Made by a program: the position numbers and the translations under genes. This document shows, one piece after another, positions 1 through 11,682 of a DNA stretch of 64,000 bases. How positions within the stretch are numbered: the first letter of the stretch is position 1; every line of letters begins with the position of its first letter. This stretch comes from Cinclus cinclus (Eukaryota > Chordata > Aves > Passeriformes > Cinclidae), in the NCBI RefSeq assembly GCF_963662255.1, contig NC_085046.1, positions 141,995,762 through 142,059,761 on the forward strand, given 5' to 3'. The notes beneath the pieces were generated by a model. It was not told the DNA's origin. It did no database searches and saw nothing but the letters and a program-made list of their open reading frames with translations.

Positions 1-2248
1 TTCATCTGTGTGGAAGGAAAGGGGAAAAAAAAAGGGGAAAAGTCAGCAAAAACAAAAGCAGAATTTCTGCTGCGGCTGTTTTAAACAATGAATGAACCAT
101 GATGTGATGTTTGTGGGTGTTTGTTTCATTTTCCCCTCATTTCTTTATCGAGCTTTTATTATCTCTCATCTTGGAGGTGGGAAGGTCCATTCTCAAGACC
201 TGGTGAACCCAGACATCCCACCCCCCATTAGCTAGAGTGGTGGGGCAAAACCGCAAGAATAGAGATATCTGAGATTAAAAAAAAATAAATCTACATATCT
301 ATCTGGAAGTAAGTGGTTTAAGCAGTGGCCTTGTGGTACACTGGACCTCTGGAGGTTGCAGCAGGAGATCTCCCAGTGATGCAACTCCCATGGTAGATGT
401 TGTCATCTCTGTGAGCTGCCTGTCCTGCATCCTGGAGGCTGTGCTGTGCTTGCCATGGGTGCCAGAAGGGGAGCTGTGTCAGCTTCTCAGCTGCTACCAA
501 AGCTGAGGAATTAGTTTAAACTGTTGATTTAATTAGGCTGGAGAACACAGCAAATAGTTTGTGCATGCCAGTAATGGGTGCCAGCAGGAGTGTCCTCTCA
601 CTCCTGCCAACTGCACGGGTCTGCTCTCCAGAACATCTGAGAGCCGGATGCTGACTAAGAGTGGTGGTTGGGTTTGATCCCCTCTGGTGATTTTTGTGTC
701 ATCATATTTAAAAAAAAACATCCCTTTCACTGGGAGGCTCATCACATGGTCTTTACAGGGTTCACATTCCTCAGTTATTCCTGGTGCCTTTAGATAGGCA
801 GAGCTGTGATCTTTAGGTATTGTGCCTGATGTGCCCCAGGCCATCCTAATGAAAAGGACTGCATTAATGAAAAGGAACCACTTAAAATAGTGTACAATAA
901 ACTATCACAAGCTTCTGGGCTTCGTGCTTGAGGGCTTGGATTTAGAAGGCAGTTTCACAGAGCTCCCTTTCTTAGGCCATGAGGAGAAGGAGAATGGCAG
1001 GAAATGGTGACATTAAAGCAGTTGAGGATCACAGATTCTCTCATCCCCCAGTATCCCACAAATGAGGCTGTTTGTAGCCCTTCGTTAGACTGTGTTAGGG
1101 TTGGGAGAGAACAGACTCCTTCATCTTCCCAATCCCTGTGGGGTCTTCAAGGATTTCACACTGTTGTGAGCGTTCATGAGAAGACAGGGAGATTGGATGC
1201 CCTCATATCATCTTGGGTGCATTGATGCACATTTCTACCAATGGAACTGTATCTGTTCAAGGAAAATCAGCAATTTCCCTTGGTTTCAGGTTCTTACTAG
1301 TGGTGGTTCTGGTACATGAACTGCATGGGGCAGCATATGGCAGCTGTGTGTGTTTCCAAAAGTAGCTGAGAGTAGTTAGACCTCAAATAAATTTAAATTG
1401 TACTCAGAGTTGATGCAGACACTTAGATTTTACTTGCAATAAGCTGTTTGCATCCAACTTGAGTAGCCAGGTGGTCTGAGGTTGGCAGCTGTGAGGACAT
1501 GCAGCCTTGAGAGGAGGGTGAGTTCTTACATGGATTTGCCCTGTGTCAGTGAGAATAACATTTACCAGTTAAATGGGCTTTGTTAGCTCAAGGCCAGAAC
1601 TTTGGTCGCTCTGGAAAGAGCAGGCTGGCTTTGGCAGGTTTGGATATCAACATGATGCATTTCCTGCTGGTAGGTGGTGGGAAATCCCACGTCTGCTGTG
1701 AAAAGAACACTCTTTCCTTGGAAAAGTATTTACTGAGATAGCAGTGATGGACAAGTCTCTCATGGTAAATGTGACTTCACAGATTGTGTTTTCACCCTAA
1801 TGGAAAAACTAAAAAAGGTATCTAACACAGGTCTGGAGGTTTGAAGGTAATGTGTTCTAAGAATAAATATTAAGAATTATTTTTGATCTTGGGCCAGGTT
1901 GTTTCAAGATCAAAATCAAGGCCAAGGCCTAAACCTCAGTTTAGGTTTTCAGGTCATTTTTATTGGCTTTGTTAATTCATGCTGCATATGAGGTAGGAGA
2001 AAATGGTAATATCTAGAAGGATCTTGCCTATTTCTTCCTGAAAACATATTCCTAAGGAGTTCTGACTTTTCTGCCAGATACACCAGTCTGCTTTGATATA
2101 CCAATTTATCCATTGGCAAAAAAACTAGTTTTTGGTGCTTCTTGGGTAATCAAGAGTCTTGTGACATTGTTTTGGTGTGGTGACATACTTATAATGAAGT
2201 ATCTGAGTGAATTTAAGGTTTGTAGAAGGACTTTAAAAGATAGATAGC
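1..2248. other. Non-coding unique DNA, no gene seen
   Basis: AT/GC-mixed unique sequence with frequent stops in all frames. The open frames here (103 aa or less) show no recognisable domain. No repeat family I recognise, no tRNA-like box and no long tandem array. Probably intergenic or intronic. Confidence 0.7.
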
Positions 2249-2281
2249 AAAATAAATAAATAAGTAAACAAATAAATAAAT
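2249..2281. repeat. (AAAT)n tetranucleotide microsatellite
   Basis: An imperfect run of AAAT units, interrupted once by 'aagtaaac'. It is short and degenerate, so probably old. A CA-free, A-rich tract such as this often marks the tail of a lost retroelement, but no element body can be recognised beside it. Confidence 0.8.
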
Positions 2282-4550
2282 TGGAAATTACCATTTATGT
2301 GAACCCAGATAGCCTGACCAAAACCACAACAAATAAATAGCTGGAATAATTTCTTCCTGGGTTTTCATCTTAATGACTAGCTCCAGCACTTCTGGTAGCT
2401 TGGAATTCCATCCTGCTGGATGGCAGAGCTGCAGTGAGCACATCAGCTGGAGCCAGCTGGGCCCTGGGGAGGATGTGGAAGACCAAAACCTGGTTATGAC
2501 CAGGCCTTCAAAGCCTCCAGCACAGGAGGAAGTGAGAGCATTTTGATGGAACCAAGATCAGATTTGGCTCTAAACATTCTCTTGATGGTGGATTCTGGTC
2601 CCTACCTTTGGTTCTGATGATTTCTGATATTTCTTCTGTGAATTTCCCAGATTTTTGCTGCTGGCTCTCAGGTCCCAAGTCTGCCATGCTTTGCTCCCAG
2701 GCTGGAGAGAGAGGGAATTGAAGCTGGAAAAGCCACTGGAGCTTTTTGACATGCTGGTGCTTTTCCCTGGTGCCCCTTTTTGGGAAGGGAGCATCAGTTC
2801 CCCTGCCTAAGACAGCTGGGTTTTTGCTTCCCCCAGCATGGAGCCAGCCTCTGGAGGAGTGGATGGGGCTGAGCACTTCAGGAACCACCAGGGATGGGAA
2901 GAAGTTCTCTTTTCCTGGGAGAACCTGCTCTGATCCCCCTACCACTGGGGATGGCTTTGGGCGTGGGGTCCCCCTCTCCTGCCCTTAGCTTGCTGTCCTG
3001 GAAGGGCATAACTCTGATCCTGGGGCCAGCTGGAGCGAGCAGCCGTGACAGGGCTTGTTTTCCCAAGATAATCTCCTATCAGGAAGGCGGCTCGGCCAGT
3101 GTAGGTGAAAGGCAATGCCAGCACACAGCTGGCACAGGTTGGCTGCCACTCTCCAGGCCGAGTCCTCAGCTTTTTATATCCTTGCTGCATCACACTGCAG
3201 CTGCCACCCTCCTCCCTGCGCTGAGGATCACCGGCAGGGGATGGTGAGCACCGTGTCAGCTGCAGGAGCAGTGCTGGACACTGCAGTGTTACCGCTCGGT
3301 TGCATCAGCCAAAAACATGTCTGACCTGATAGCCTGACTCCCAAATAACCAGGGCAGGAGGTGTCATGCTCTTGGGGAAAAAAAAAAACCATTAATCTTC
3401 TATAGCATTTTAATTATTGTTGCTGTTTTTTAGCCCTGAATCATGAAGTTTACTTGCCAATATGCTGCTTCCTGTTATATTCGTGATGTGTTTCCTATGG
3501 TACTTTTGATGTGTTTCAGTGTCCTCTCCTTCCTCCTTTTCTTCTTTAACCTTGGAGCTTCTTTATCAACTCTATCCCACATTCTGGTTATCTGCTGTGA
3601 GTACCAGCTCTGCACTGGCCATCTTAAGTAAATAGGGAAAGGGGTCTGGAAAGGGCACTGATTTCTGCTGCAGCATCATCCCAGAAGAATTTAATTCAGC
3701 CCAGGAACCAGAGTGGTGAAAAGTGAGTCTTAATGAGCAGTCTTCAGAAAAAGTTATTTTAGGTATTTCAGCTAAGTAGCTCTGAGGACTTGCAAATTTG
3801 GGCTAACAGTATCTTCACTTGTGAAAGATAGTGTCACTCTCAATGATCTCTCTCCATTCCTTGTGATAAAAGATGGACATCTGCATGAAAACAGATCTTC
3901 TGTCCCTGAGCAGATTATGACCATGACAGAAAAATCCTATCTCCATTGAAGGGAGAGGCAGAAGTGGGATTGCTCCCAGCAAGGGTAAATCAGATGTTTA
4001 AGAAAGGCTGATCTTCTCCTCCAGCAGCTCTTGGGAAAGAAAGACATAAGGCAGCAGCTTCACAGTTGGGTGCAGTGACAGCTGGATCTGCTGTTGTCTG
4101 GTGTTAAGGATTTGCACAGCAGGGAAGAGACATCCCTGGCTTCACTTCTGGGTTTGGTAGACTTTTTGGTGGTCTTTCCTTCTGCAAGGGAGGGTGTGTG
4201 GAGGCTTTGGCTGAGTCTTGGCAGTAGAGCCATGGAATTGGTGTACAGTCACTGCTTCAGGACCAGTTGTAGAGGCTCTAGATTTTCCCTCCCTATCCAG
4301 TGAGCTCAAGTAGATGTTTAAACAGCTTCATTTGACCCTAGCTTTTTAATTTTTTTTTTCCTGGAGCAGTCAAAGAGCACTCCCCTGCATTGCTGTCTTT
4401 AGAGTGGCAGTGCTTCCATCAATGGGGCTGTGGCAGAGTAGACAGGATAGAAGTGTCAGACTGTGTGGGGTGTGTGCATGGAGAGCCCTGCAACCTCCAG
4501 GGCAGCAGCATCCCTGCAAAAGAGAGGAGACCTTTTGGACTGAAAACATG
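2282..4550. other. Non-coding unique DNA, no gene seen
   Basis: The stretch from about 2700 to 3250 is GC-richer than its surroundings, which explains several overlapping short open frames on both strands (up to 145 aa). They disagree with each other in frame and none resembles a known protein. No supported feature. Confidence 0.65.
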
Positions 4551-4674
4551 GATGAGTGTGACTCTGAGCAGCCTGATGGAGTTGAAGATGCCCCTGCTCA
4601 TTGGGGAGTTACACTAGATGACCTTCAAAGGTCCCTTCCAACCCAAACCATTCTGTGAATCTCTGATTCTGTGA
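4551..4674 (+). mobile_element. CR1 LINE, 5'-truncated 3' end
   Basis: The sequence follows the classical CR1 3' end in order. It has 'ctctgagcagcctgat', then 'gatgcccctgctcattg', then 'acactagatgaccttcaaag', 'gtcccttccaacccaaacc' and the terminal octamer-like repeat 'attctgtgaatctctgattctgtga'. Sense orientation is plus. The 5' boundary is approximate, because similarity fades into unique DNA to the left. Like most CR1 copies it is a short, 5'-truncated, dead insertion with no coding capacity. Confidence 0.92.
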
Positions 4675-6524
4675 CTGCAAGTTCTCCTGCATCCCATATG
4701 CTTTGTATGTAAATACATTATTTAACTGCATTCCCATACAGCAAGTAGTGTGTGGCTAGGAATTCCTTTGATGCCTTTAGATGCTAATGTAGTGATAAAA
4801 CAATCCCTTCTTCTTCCCTTATTTTTCTGCATGTAAGCTTTTCAGAAAATCATGCCAATAAGTATTTAAGAGCCTAGACATGATTAAAATAAAAATATTG
4901 TTAGCAATAAATGAGTGAGAAGAGGTGCAGTACTTTGTCAGTCTTGGAATAAAAATTTAGAAATATCTGTGTTATAGGAAGGTTAGTTGAATTTGTGAGT
5001 GCATTCAGGCATCAAAATAATGGGGATTATTTAATCTCCATCGTGGGGAGGTTATCCATCCATGCTGCTGAGCTGGACCCTGGCTGATGCCCTGTTTGTG
5101 TGAGGTGCAGGGTTGGTGGGAGGCAGCTCCAGGGGTGAGGAGCAAACAGCTGATTCCCTGCAGCTCCCTGTCACTTCTGGGCTCTGTGCTTGCTTTGCAA
5201 ACATGGACAGGGTTGTACAGAATCCAGACATATTTTAAGAGGTCTTGTTTTTTGTGTTTCTATTTTTTTCCTCTTGAGGTGGCTGCAATAATAATCACTA
5301 AGAATGGAGGTGAAAGCAGAGTGGTAGGAACAGAGACTTGGTAAGATTGAATTGTTTTTGTTTAGTGGAATTAAAACTAAATTGGTGCCTGGTCAGGAGT
5401 GCTCTATGAGTATAAGACAGTGAGCAAAACATCTGTTCACAAACACAGGTAGAGCTGGAGTGCAGACCTTGATAGGAATCCTTGCATCAGCAGAAAAAGG
5501 ATTTATTCTTGGATATCAGCCGAAAAATGAGTTCTGGCCTGTTCACTTAATAGTGTATCTGTGTGATGCAATAAATAGAACCTTTCCATGCTGATTTAAT
5601 TAACCAATGCAACATCTATGTTTAGATGAAGCCAAGTTCTACACTGCTACAAAATCTTTTCTGATAATAGTGTTTTTTTTTCAGCTCATGAGGGTCCCAA
5701 TCACTGAGCTGCATGTTAAAGGTGCCTGTTACAGCAGGGCAGGCATTTATTTGGATCTGGCAGCTGGAATAAGTCAAGATCATTCCATGGGCTCTGGTTT
5801 AGTGGCAAACACTTTCTGTTATTATTTACTGAATATTGAACATGTGCCCTTAATAAGAAGGACATTTCAAAAAAATAGCTGGAAGACAGAGCCTAATGTG
5901 CTAAAATGTTTCTGTGCTGGTATTTCCAGTGCTGTTTTGAAATCTTCACCTCAGTTGCCTTTGCAGAGCCCTTGTGCCAAACCTGGAGCACGTGGGGCTT
6001 CTCCTGGGCTCCACGGGAATGCTTGGACCTCAAGCCAAGTGTAACAGCGCAGGGAAAGTCATTACCACTGGGCTTCTGTCCTGTTCTTGCATCAGGAGGC
6101 AGTCACCAAGGATTCAGCTGTTAAAGGAGACAGATATTTAGTTGGAAATGCGTCAGTCCTACAAGGGGTGACCTAAGCTCATTAAAAAAATGTCTTTTTC
6201 CTTCTTGGCCCTTACCCCCTTCTTGCTTCTCAGCAGCTTTGTGCTGATTTGCTTTGCCCACAGTAAATGTTCCCAGCAAGAGCAGTGTGTGGTTTCCTTT
6301 GGGTTGAGGTCCAGAGAGATACAGAGAGGGGCTCAGGATTGTCCCCTTTTGACCAGTAAATCAATTTGGTGCTCGTGGGGCTGGTGCTGTGTTGGTCCAG
6401 TGGCAAGGGATCAAACTTCACCAGCACTGGAGCCATTGGCTCAGTTTTTGTGCCACCAGTGCCTTCAGAGGACCAAGCCCATCATCCCAACTCTGCCTTT
6501 CCAGAGCTGAAGCAGGGCAGCATA
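4675..6524. other. Non-coding unique DNA
   Basis: Contains AT-rich segments (4770-5000, 5340-5620) and a 145-codon open frame at 5607-6044 (+). That frame has no domain I recognise and is within what chance gives in 64 kb. A good pyrimidine tract plus CAG ends near 5682, but no convincing donor follows. Confidence 0.6.
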
Positions 6525-6566
6525 GATGGCATAAATGAGGACAATGATGGCATCAATGGGGACAAT
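6525..6566. repeat. 21-bp tandem duplication
   Basis: Two adjacent 21-bp units, 6525-6545 and 6546-6566, both reading 'gatggcat.aatg.ggacaat' and differing at two positions. A simple local duplication, recent enough to stay about 90 percent identical. Confidence 0.85.
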
Positions 6567-6705
6567 TGCAAATCCATTTTAATAGAGGGATTTCAGGAGG
6601 CTGCAGTGGTGGGGGGTTGATGAAAGCAAATGTCAACTGTGACCAAGATGCCTGGAGTTGATTGGTTTTATTTTTGAAAAGTAAGCTTGTGTCTTCTGTT
6701 CTGTG

Positions 6706-6777
6706 TTTTTTTTTTGTTTTTGTTTTTTTTTTTTTTTTTGGTTTTTTTTTGGTTTTTTTTTTGTTTTTTTTTTTTTT
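6706..6777. repeat. Long poly-T tract with G interruptions
   Basis: About 72 bases of almost pure T broken only by single or paired G. It ends in 'acag', so it superficially resembles a polypyrimidine tract and 3' splice site. It may be the reverse-complement A-tail of a decayed retroelement or simple slippage. No element body is recognisable to the left. Confidence 0.9.
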
Positions 6778-9700
6778 ACAGCATCCAGTTAATCTCTCTG
6801 TTAGCCACTTTTATAATTTTAACACAACTCCTTTGTTCCTGGAGTGATGTAGTTGTGTGAGAATTTCAGCATTTATTTGATTACAAAGCATGTTGTTAGC
6901 CTGTGTGGTGACAGCCTAGATCCTGAAGGCTTAAAGAATAGGTCTAAGATAAAGAACTGAAAATGTAATGAGCAGGAGGATTATTTTTGCAGCTGGCATA
7001 GTGATTTTTCTTTCCTTTGATTGTAAACTGGTAACTAATGCCGTAGACTGAAAATCATAAACAAAAGGTAGCAAAAAGTGTCTGCAGGGTTCAGACTGAG
7101 CCCTGCTCTGGGAAGCCAGGATGGCTCATGGTGACCAAGCCAGGTGTGGGGAGCTGTGGCTCATTTTGGCCAAGGCACAAAGTGAGTTTGCAGTGAATTT
7201 TCCCAATTTTCTTTGCACTGCAGCAGTGCCCAGCAAGGGAACCTGGCACTGGGTTTTGTGTTGAAATGCAGTGGAGCAGCTCTGGAGATGGAGCAGCAAC
7301 TCTGTGTCATAGCTGAGACAGCATCTGCAGGTCCTTGGTGCTGGACATGGGATAGGGGGAGAGCCATTGGTGGCAGAGCTGCTCTGTGCCTGCATAAAGG
7401 GCTAGGGTAAAGAAAGAGGCTCTTGCTTAAGCCTGCTGGCAGCATGGGAGGTGAAATGATACCCACCTGGGTGTGACCAGTAGGATGGAAGGGCCTTTCC
7501 TTCACCCAGGTGTGGGAACCTGACTTCCATTTTGATGCACAGGTCTTGACTTCCTACAGTAGTTGAGGTTGGTGATAGAGATACTGGATATAATCGAGAG
7601 CCAATTTTAAAAAAGCAAGAAAGCAAACAAAAAAAGTGCAAAAATCCATTGCTTCATGCACTTGAAGGGTTACAACTGATCTCTGCAAGATAGGCCTTGG
7701 GACCAGCATTTCTAAAAAGCACTTTTTAAAGCCAGAATGAACAATCTCCTGGGAGAGCAGAAGGCATGAAGTGCTATGCTGAATTGCTGCTCCTTGCTGT
7801 GTCCACTTCAGTCAATCTGTGGGTCTGATTTTCCCCTGATGTGCATCTTGTGCCATCAGTGTTTGGCAACTGACATCAGACTGGTCTTTTTTGTATGTCC
7901 ATTACTGAGTGTCCTGTCCTCTTGGATCAATGAGTGGTCCAGGTGGATATTTCTCCCACCCAGGGAGCCTGACTGCATCTCAGCAGGAGCATGGTCATTG
8001 TCTTGAGCTGTAAGGGGTGATCCTTCTTTGTTTCTCTATGACCTTTCAATTTTTCTGGGTGAGGCAATCCAGTATCTTTTAAGAATCACACTCTTCAGTT
8101 CATTGTAAAACATATTTTTACAAGAGGAGGATATGTAGAATGCTGTGTTCCATACTAGAGGTGATTTTGATAGCATGAAATAGATTTTTTTTTTTTGTAC
8201 TGTCACCAAGTTGGAAAACATTCATGTCTTGAATTCTATAAAAAGACAAGTTAATATTTATCTTACAGTTTTTTTCCTTTGGTCTTTGTATATAACAGTC
8301 TGCTGTTTATCAGGAAAGTATCTCCCCCCCTTCTCCTTAGGGAACATTTTCAAGTTTTTTTTTCTCTTAATGTATCTGTGTCAGTTGGTGCAGATGGAGA
8401 ATAAGGTTATGAAATTTTGCTTTGAAAATGGTCCAAGGTGACATCAGGTGCTTAAAATGTCAGATTGTAAGATTTTGCTTTTTGTCTTCCAAATGGTAAA
8501 AGAAGGGGGTTAACTGTAAAGCATCTAAGCAGTGCTTCAAATTGTAGCATCCCAGCTTGTGATTCTCATGTGGAGTCATTTTGTGAAGTCAAAAGAGCAT
8601 AGTCATGACCTGCATTTTGTGTGAGAACTTGAGCTGTAAATATACAGCCTGTTGATCACTTGGGTCTTGGTTCAGGTTGGTGGGCAGACTCATCCCAAGT
8701 GTGGGTGAGGGGTCCTGGATGGATGCGAGGGACACAAATTTGCGTAATGATACCTTCAGTGGAATAGCTAGACTTGCATTTTAAAGTGTAAGTTTAAGTT
8801 CACTTCATTGTGAAGCTGTTGCAAGAGTTCTTGGAAGTATTTTTATGGTGCACTTTATGCATTACCAAACAATGCATCTTTGGGCAGAGTGTAGGCTGAA
8901 ATATCCAATCTACCAGGCAATCTTTCTGTGCTTTTTTCAACCCTCCCCTTTTTGTTGGAGTTCCCAGAAAGGAATTGATTTTTAGGATGAAGAATGGTAG
9001 GGTGAGGCAAGATAAATGGTTCTTGCCTCCATCTTGTTTTCCTCAAATACTCAGGCTTTGGATGTGCATGTGTCTTTGCCTGTTCACAGACTGGCAGAGC
9101 ATCTGCAAAGTGCCCTCTCCTCATTAATCGTGTGCTGGCCATAGCTGCTTCTTTCTTCATTTGGGAGCAAAAGCCCCAGCTCTAGGCACTGCCTGGGATG
9201 TTGGCCAAGCTTGTGAAGCCCTCAAAAGCAGCCAGGTTACTCCAAAAACTTGCTGAGTTTGGAGAAAAAAGCACAGCAGTCTTTAATTTTTTTTCTCTGT
9301 GTTTCTTTGGAAAATAATTGGTCTTATTTATTTATCTTTTATAAGGACATAAATATTATGGGCACTTAATAGAAGAGATTGTTAATTGGTGTCCTTCCAT
9401 AATTCCGTGAAGCAAACAAGTTCATGTTTCCTCACTGATGCAAAACACAAGTCCTGTTGACCCAGAACTCCCTGGTTTTGCCACCCTCACTGCTGTGTCA
9501 GATTCAGCCTATAGCTCTTCTAAAATTTCCTGCCTAAGAACGGGAAGCCAAGGAGAGGTTTTAGGGGTGATTTGAACTGATTCATCAGCTGGATATTATT
9601 GCAGAGGACAGTCTGGGCTTGATTCTGTCCTCTTCCTTCTGCCAGGGCTGGTGCTGAGCCTGCTTTAGCTCACCAAATCAGGAGAAATGCAGTCCCTCAT

Positions 9701-11657
9701 GGGAGCTGAGATACTCATGGCAGCAAACTGCTGCCTTTCATGAAATATACCTGCAACCATTTGCTGGAGGATTTATAAAAACCCAGAAAGGTTGAATTGT
9801 TTTCTTTCTTTTTTTTTTTTTCTTTTTCATTCTCTGCTGGATAACATCAACCTTGATAAGCAGTCTCTGTGTCTGGAGATGTTCTTCTGCATGGAGATGT
9901 AACAAAGTTTTGGGAGGCTCACCTTGTGTTTAGGTGAAGATTTTGGTGTTGGCAAACTGAGCACATACTGCTCACAGTACCTGGTGGCAGGAGCAGCAGC
10001 CATGAATGCCCCAATTTCATTCTTGCCTATAATAAAGTCACTGCTGGAGCTTACTACAGTGATCAGGAGGTTTAACAGGTCCCTTACTGCATTTAACTCA
10101 CATGGCTGGGTTGTAATGAACATGTTAGAATGTAAAAAAAACCCCCAGCCTTTCCTTCAAATAAAACACAGGCACAGAAAACATCCTTTGTTTTTTAAAA
10201 TGAGCCATTGCACTTGGGACTCTTTAACATTCAAAATTTAGCAGGTGGGACTCCTTCTCTCTTCCTCACATATTTTTCAGCTAATGAGGAACAAGTCTCT
10301 TAACTGTTTTTCTGTGTTTATTAATCATTTGGGGTCTCTCTATTGCAGGGCACACTTTGCTCATTGCTGGTTTCCTACAGCTCGTGTTGACAGGTTCTTG
10401 CTGCCCATGGAGAGCAGCCGTGGTGCTGCTCAGGGTGCTGCTCTCGTGCTGAGGGTGGTGCCCTGTTTGCTCAGAGCTGACATGTGCTCAGTCCGTGGTG
10501 TTTCTGTGTGTGAATGATTCAGCCCTCTTTATGTACAAGTAATGGAGTTAGTTCTTGTCAAGGGATGGCCAAGATGAATGTGTTTTTCAAGTTCTGTCCC
10601 ATGACTTGAAAATTCTGGATGCACTTCAGGGCTTTGCTGCCAGCCTGTTGCTTGACCTTCAGTGAGCTGTTAAGGGAAAGAGCTAAACTATTGGTGTTGG
10701 ACAATTCCATGGACAGTCTGCAAGGAAGACCCTCCAGTGTGAGGGGGAAGCAGCACTGGAGTGAGCTGGAGTGATGTTATTTCCAGCGGGCAGTGTGCTC
10801 AGTCTTAAAGATCTGGCACATTTTAAGGGTAGAGTCCAGAGAACTGGGCAGTTGTCTTTTCAGGCATGTACTGGGCACAAGAGTTTCAATTTCATCTGCT
10901 TCTCTAACAGGGTATCATCCATGACACAATGTCTTCTTACATAGGAAGGTACTGGGGTTCCTCCGTACCACAAAGGAAGATGCGTAAAATGAACATGAAT
11001 CATCTGCCATTGGTTTATCTGTTACAATCTGACTAGAAAAGCCCACATGTTTATGTAAAAACATAACTTGTGCAAGATGCTGGTCACTGAGCTCTTTCAT
11101 AGCCCATGAGTCCTGCTGCCATCCAGCTGGCCTTGAAGGCATGGGAGTGCTGTGAGTGGTGTGGTATATGTGAGATGGGGGGAGATATAAAAGATAGAAA
11201 ACAAAAAATATTACATTTTCTCTTGTTGTACAGTGAGGACTGCTGGGCTTGTCTCCCAGGAGAACTGAGCAAAGTACATATTGACACATCCCTGTTGGAG
11301 CCTGGAGAAACAGCCCTGCTGGTGCCTCATGCACAGCACAGCGAGGGGCTGGGTTGGTGGGACAAGCCTCATTTCTCTGGAAACAGAAATCCATCTCTGT
11401 TTGTGTGCTCATATTTTACAGGTAATTGGTTCATGGAGAAAACAGCTCGAGGATTTTGGGCAGGTATTCTTGCTGTAGAGAAATAGGTTTTACAAGCATT
11501 TTCCATGTCATATAGTTATCATAATAACTGAGATTGTCTGTATAATTAGTGGGATGGAGTTATTTTGAGATATTCAAATCCTTTTCCAAAATGTTTTCAT
11601 CAACTCAGGGACTTGGGTCTTACCTTCTTCAGCTTCAGTTCATTTAAGTGGGGGGAA
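6778..11657. other. Non-coding unique DNA
   Basis: No repeat family, RNA gene or convincing exon seen. Open frames up to 165 aa (10915-11412, minus) have no recognisable domain and are crossed by competing frames. T-rich runs near 8186, 9287 and 9810 are simple low-complexity DNA. Confidence 0.6.
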
Positions 11658-11682
11658 GTTAGGGAATATTTCTTTCCCTAAC
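11658..11682. repeat. Perfect 9-bp inverted repeat with 7-nt loop
   Basis: The arms 'gttagggaa' and 'ttccctaac' are exact reverse complements separated by 'tatttct'. It is a small potential hairpin. Isolated inverted repeats of this size are expected occasionally by chance, and nothing nearby gives it a role. Confidence 0.7.

Noticed and set aside
5607..6044. 145-codon open frame after a good acceptor-like tract
   Set aside because: No domain recognised, no convincing donor, and the length is within chance expectation for 64 kb in six frames.
6366..6620. Aspartate/glycine/asparagine-rich peptide resembling an EF-hand loop
   Set aside because: Produced by the 21-bp tandem duplication at 6525-6566. 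The flanking helices of an EF-hand are missing.
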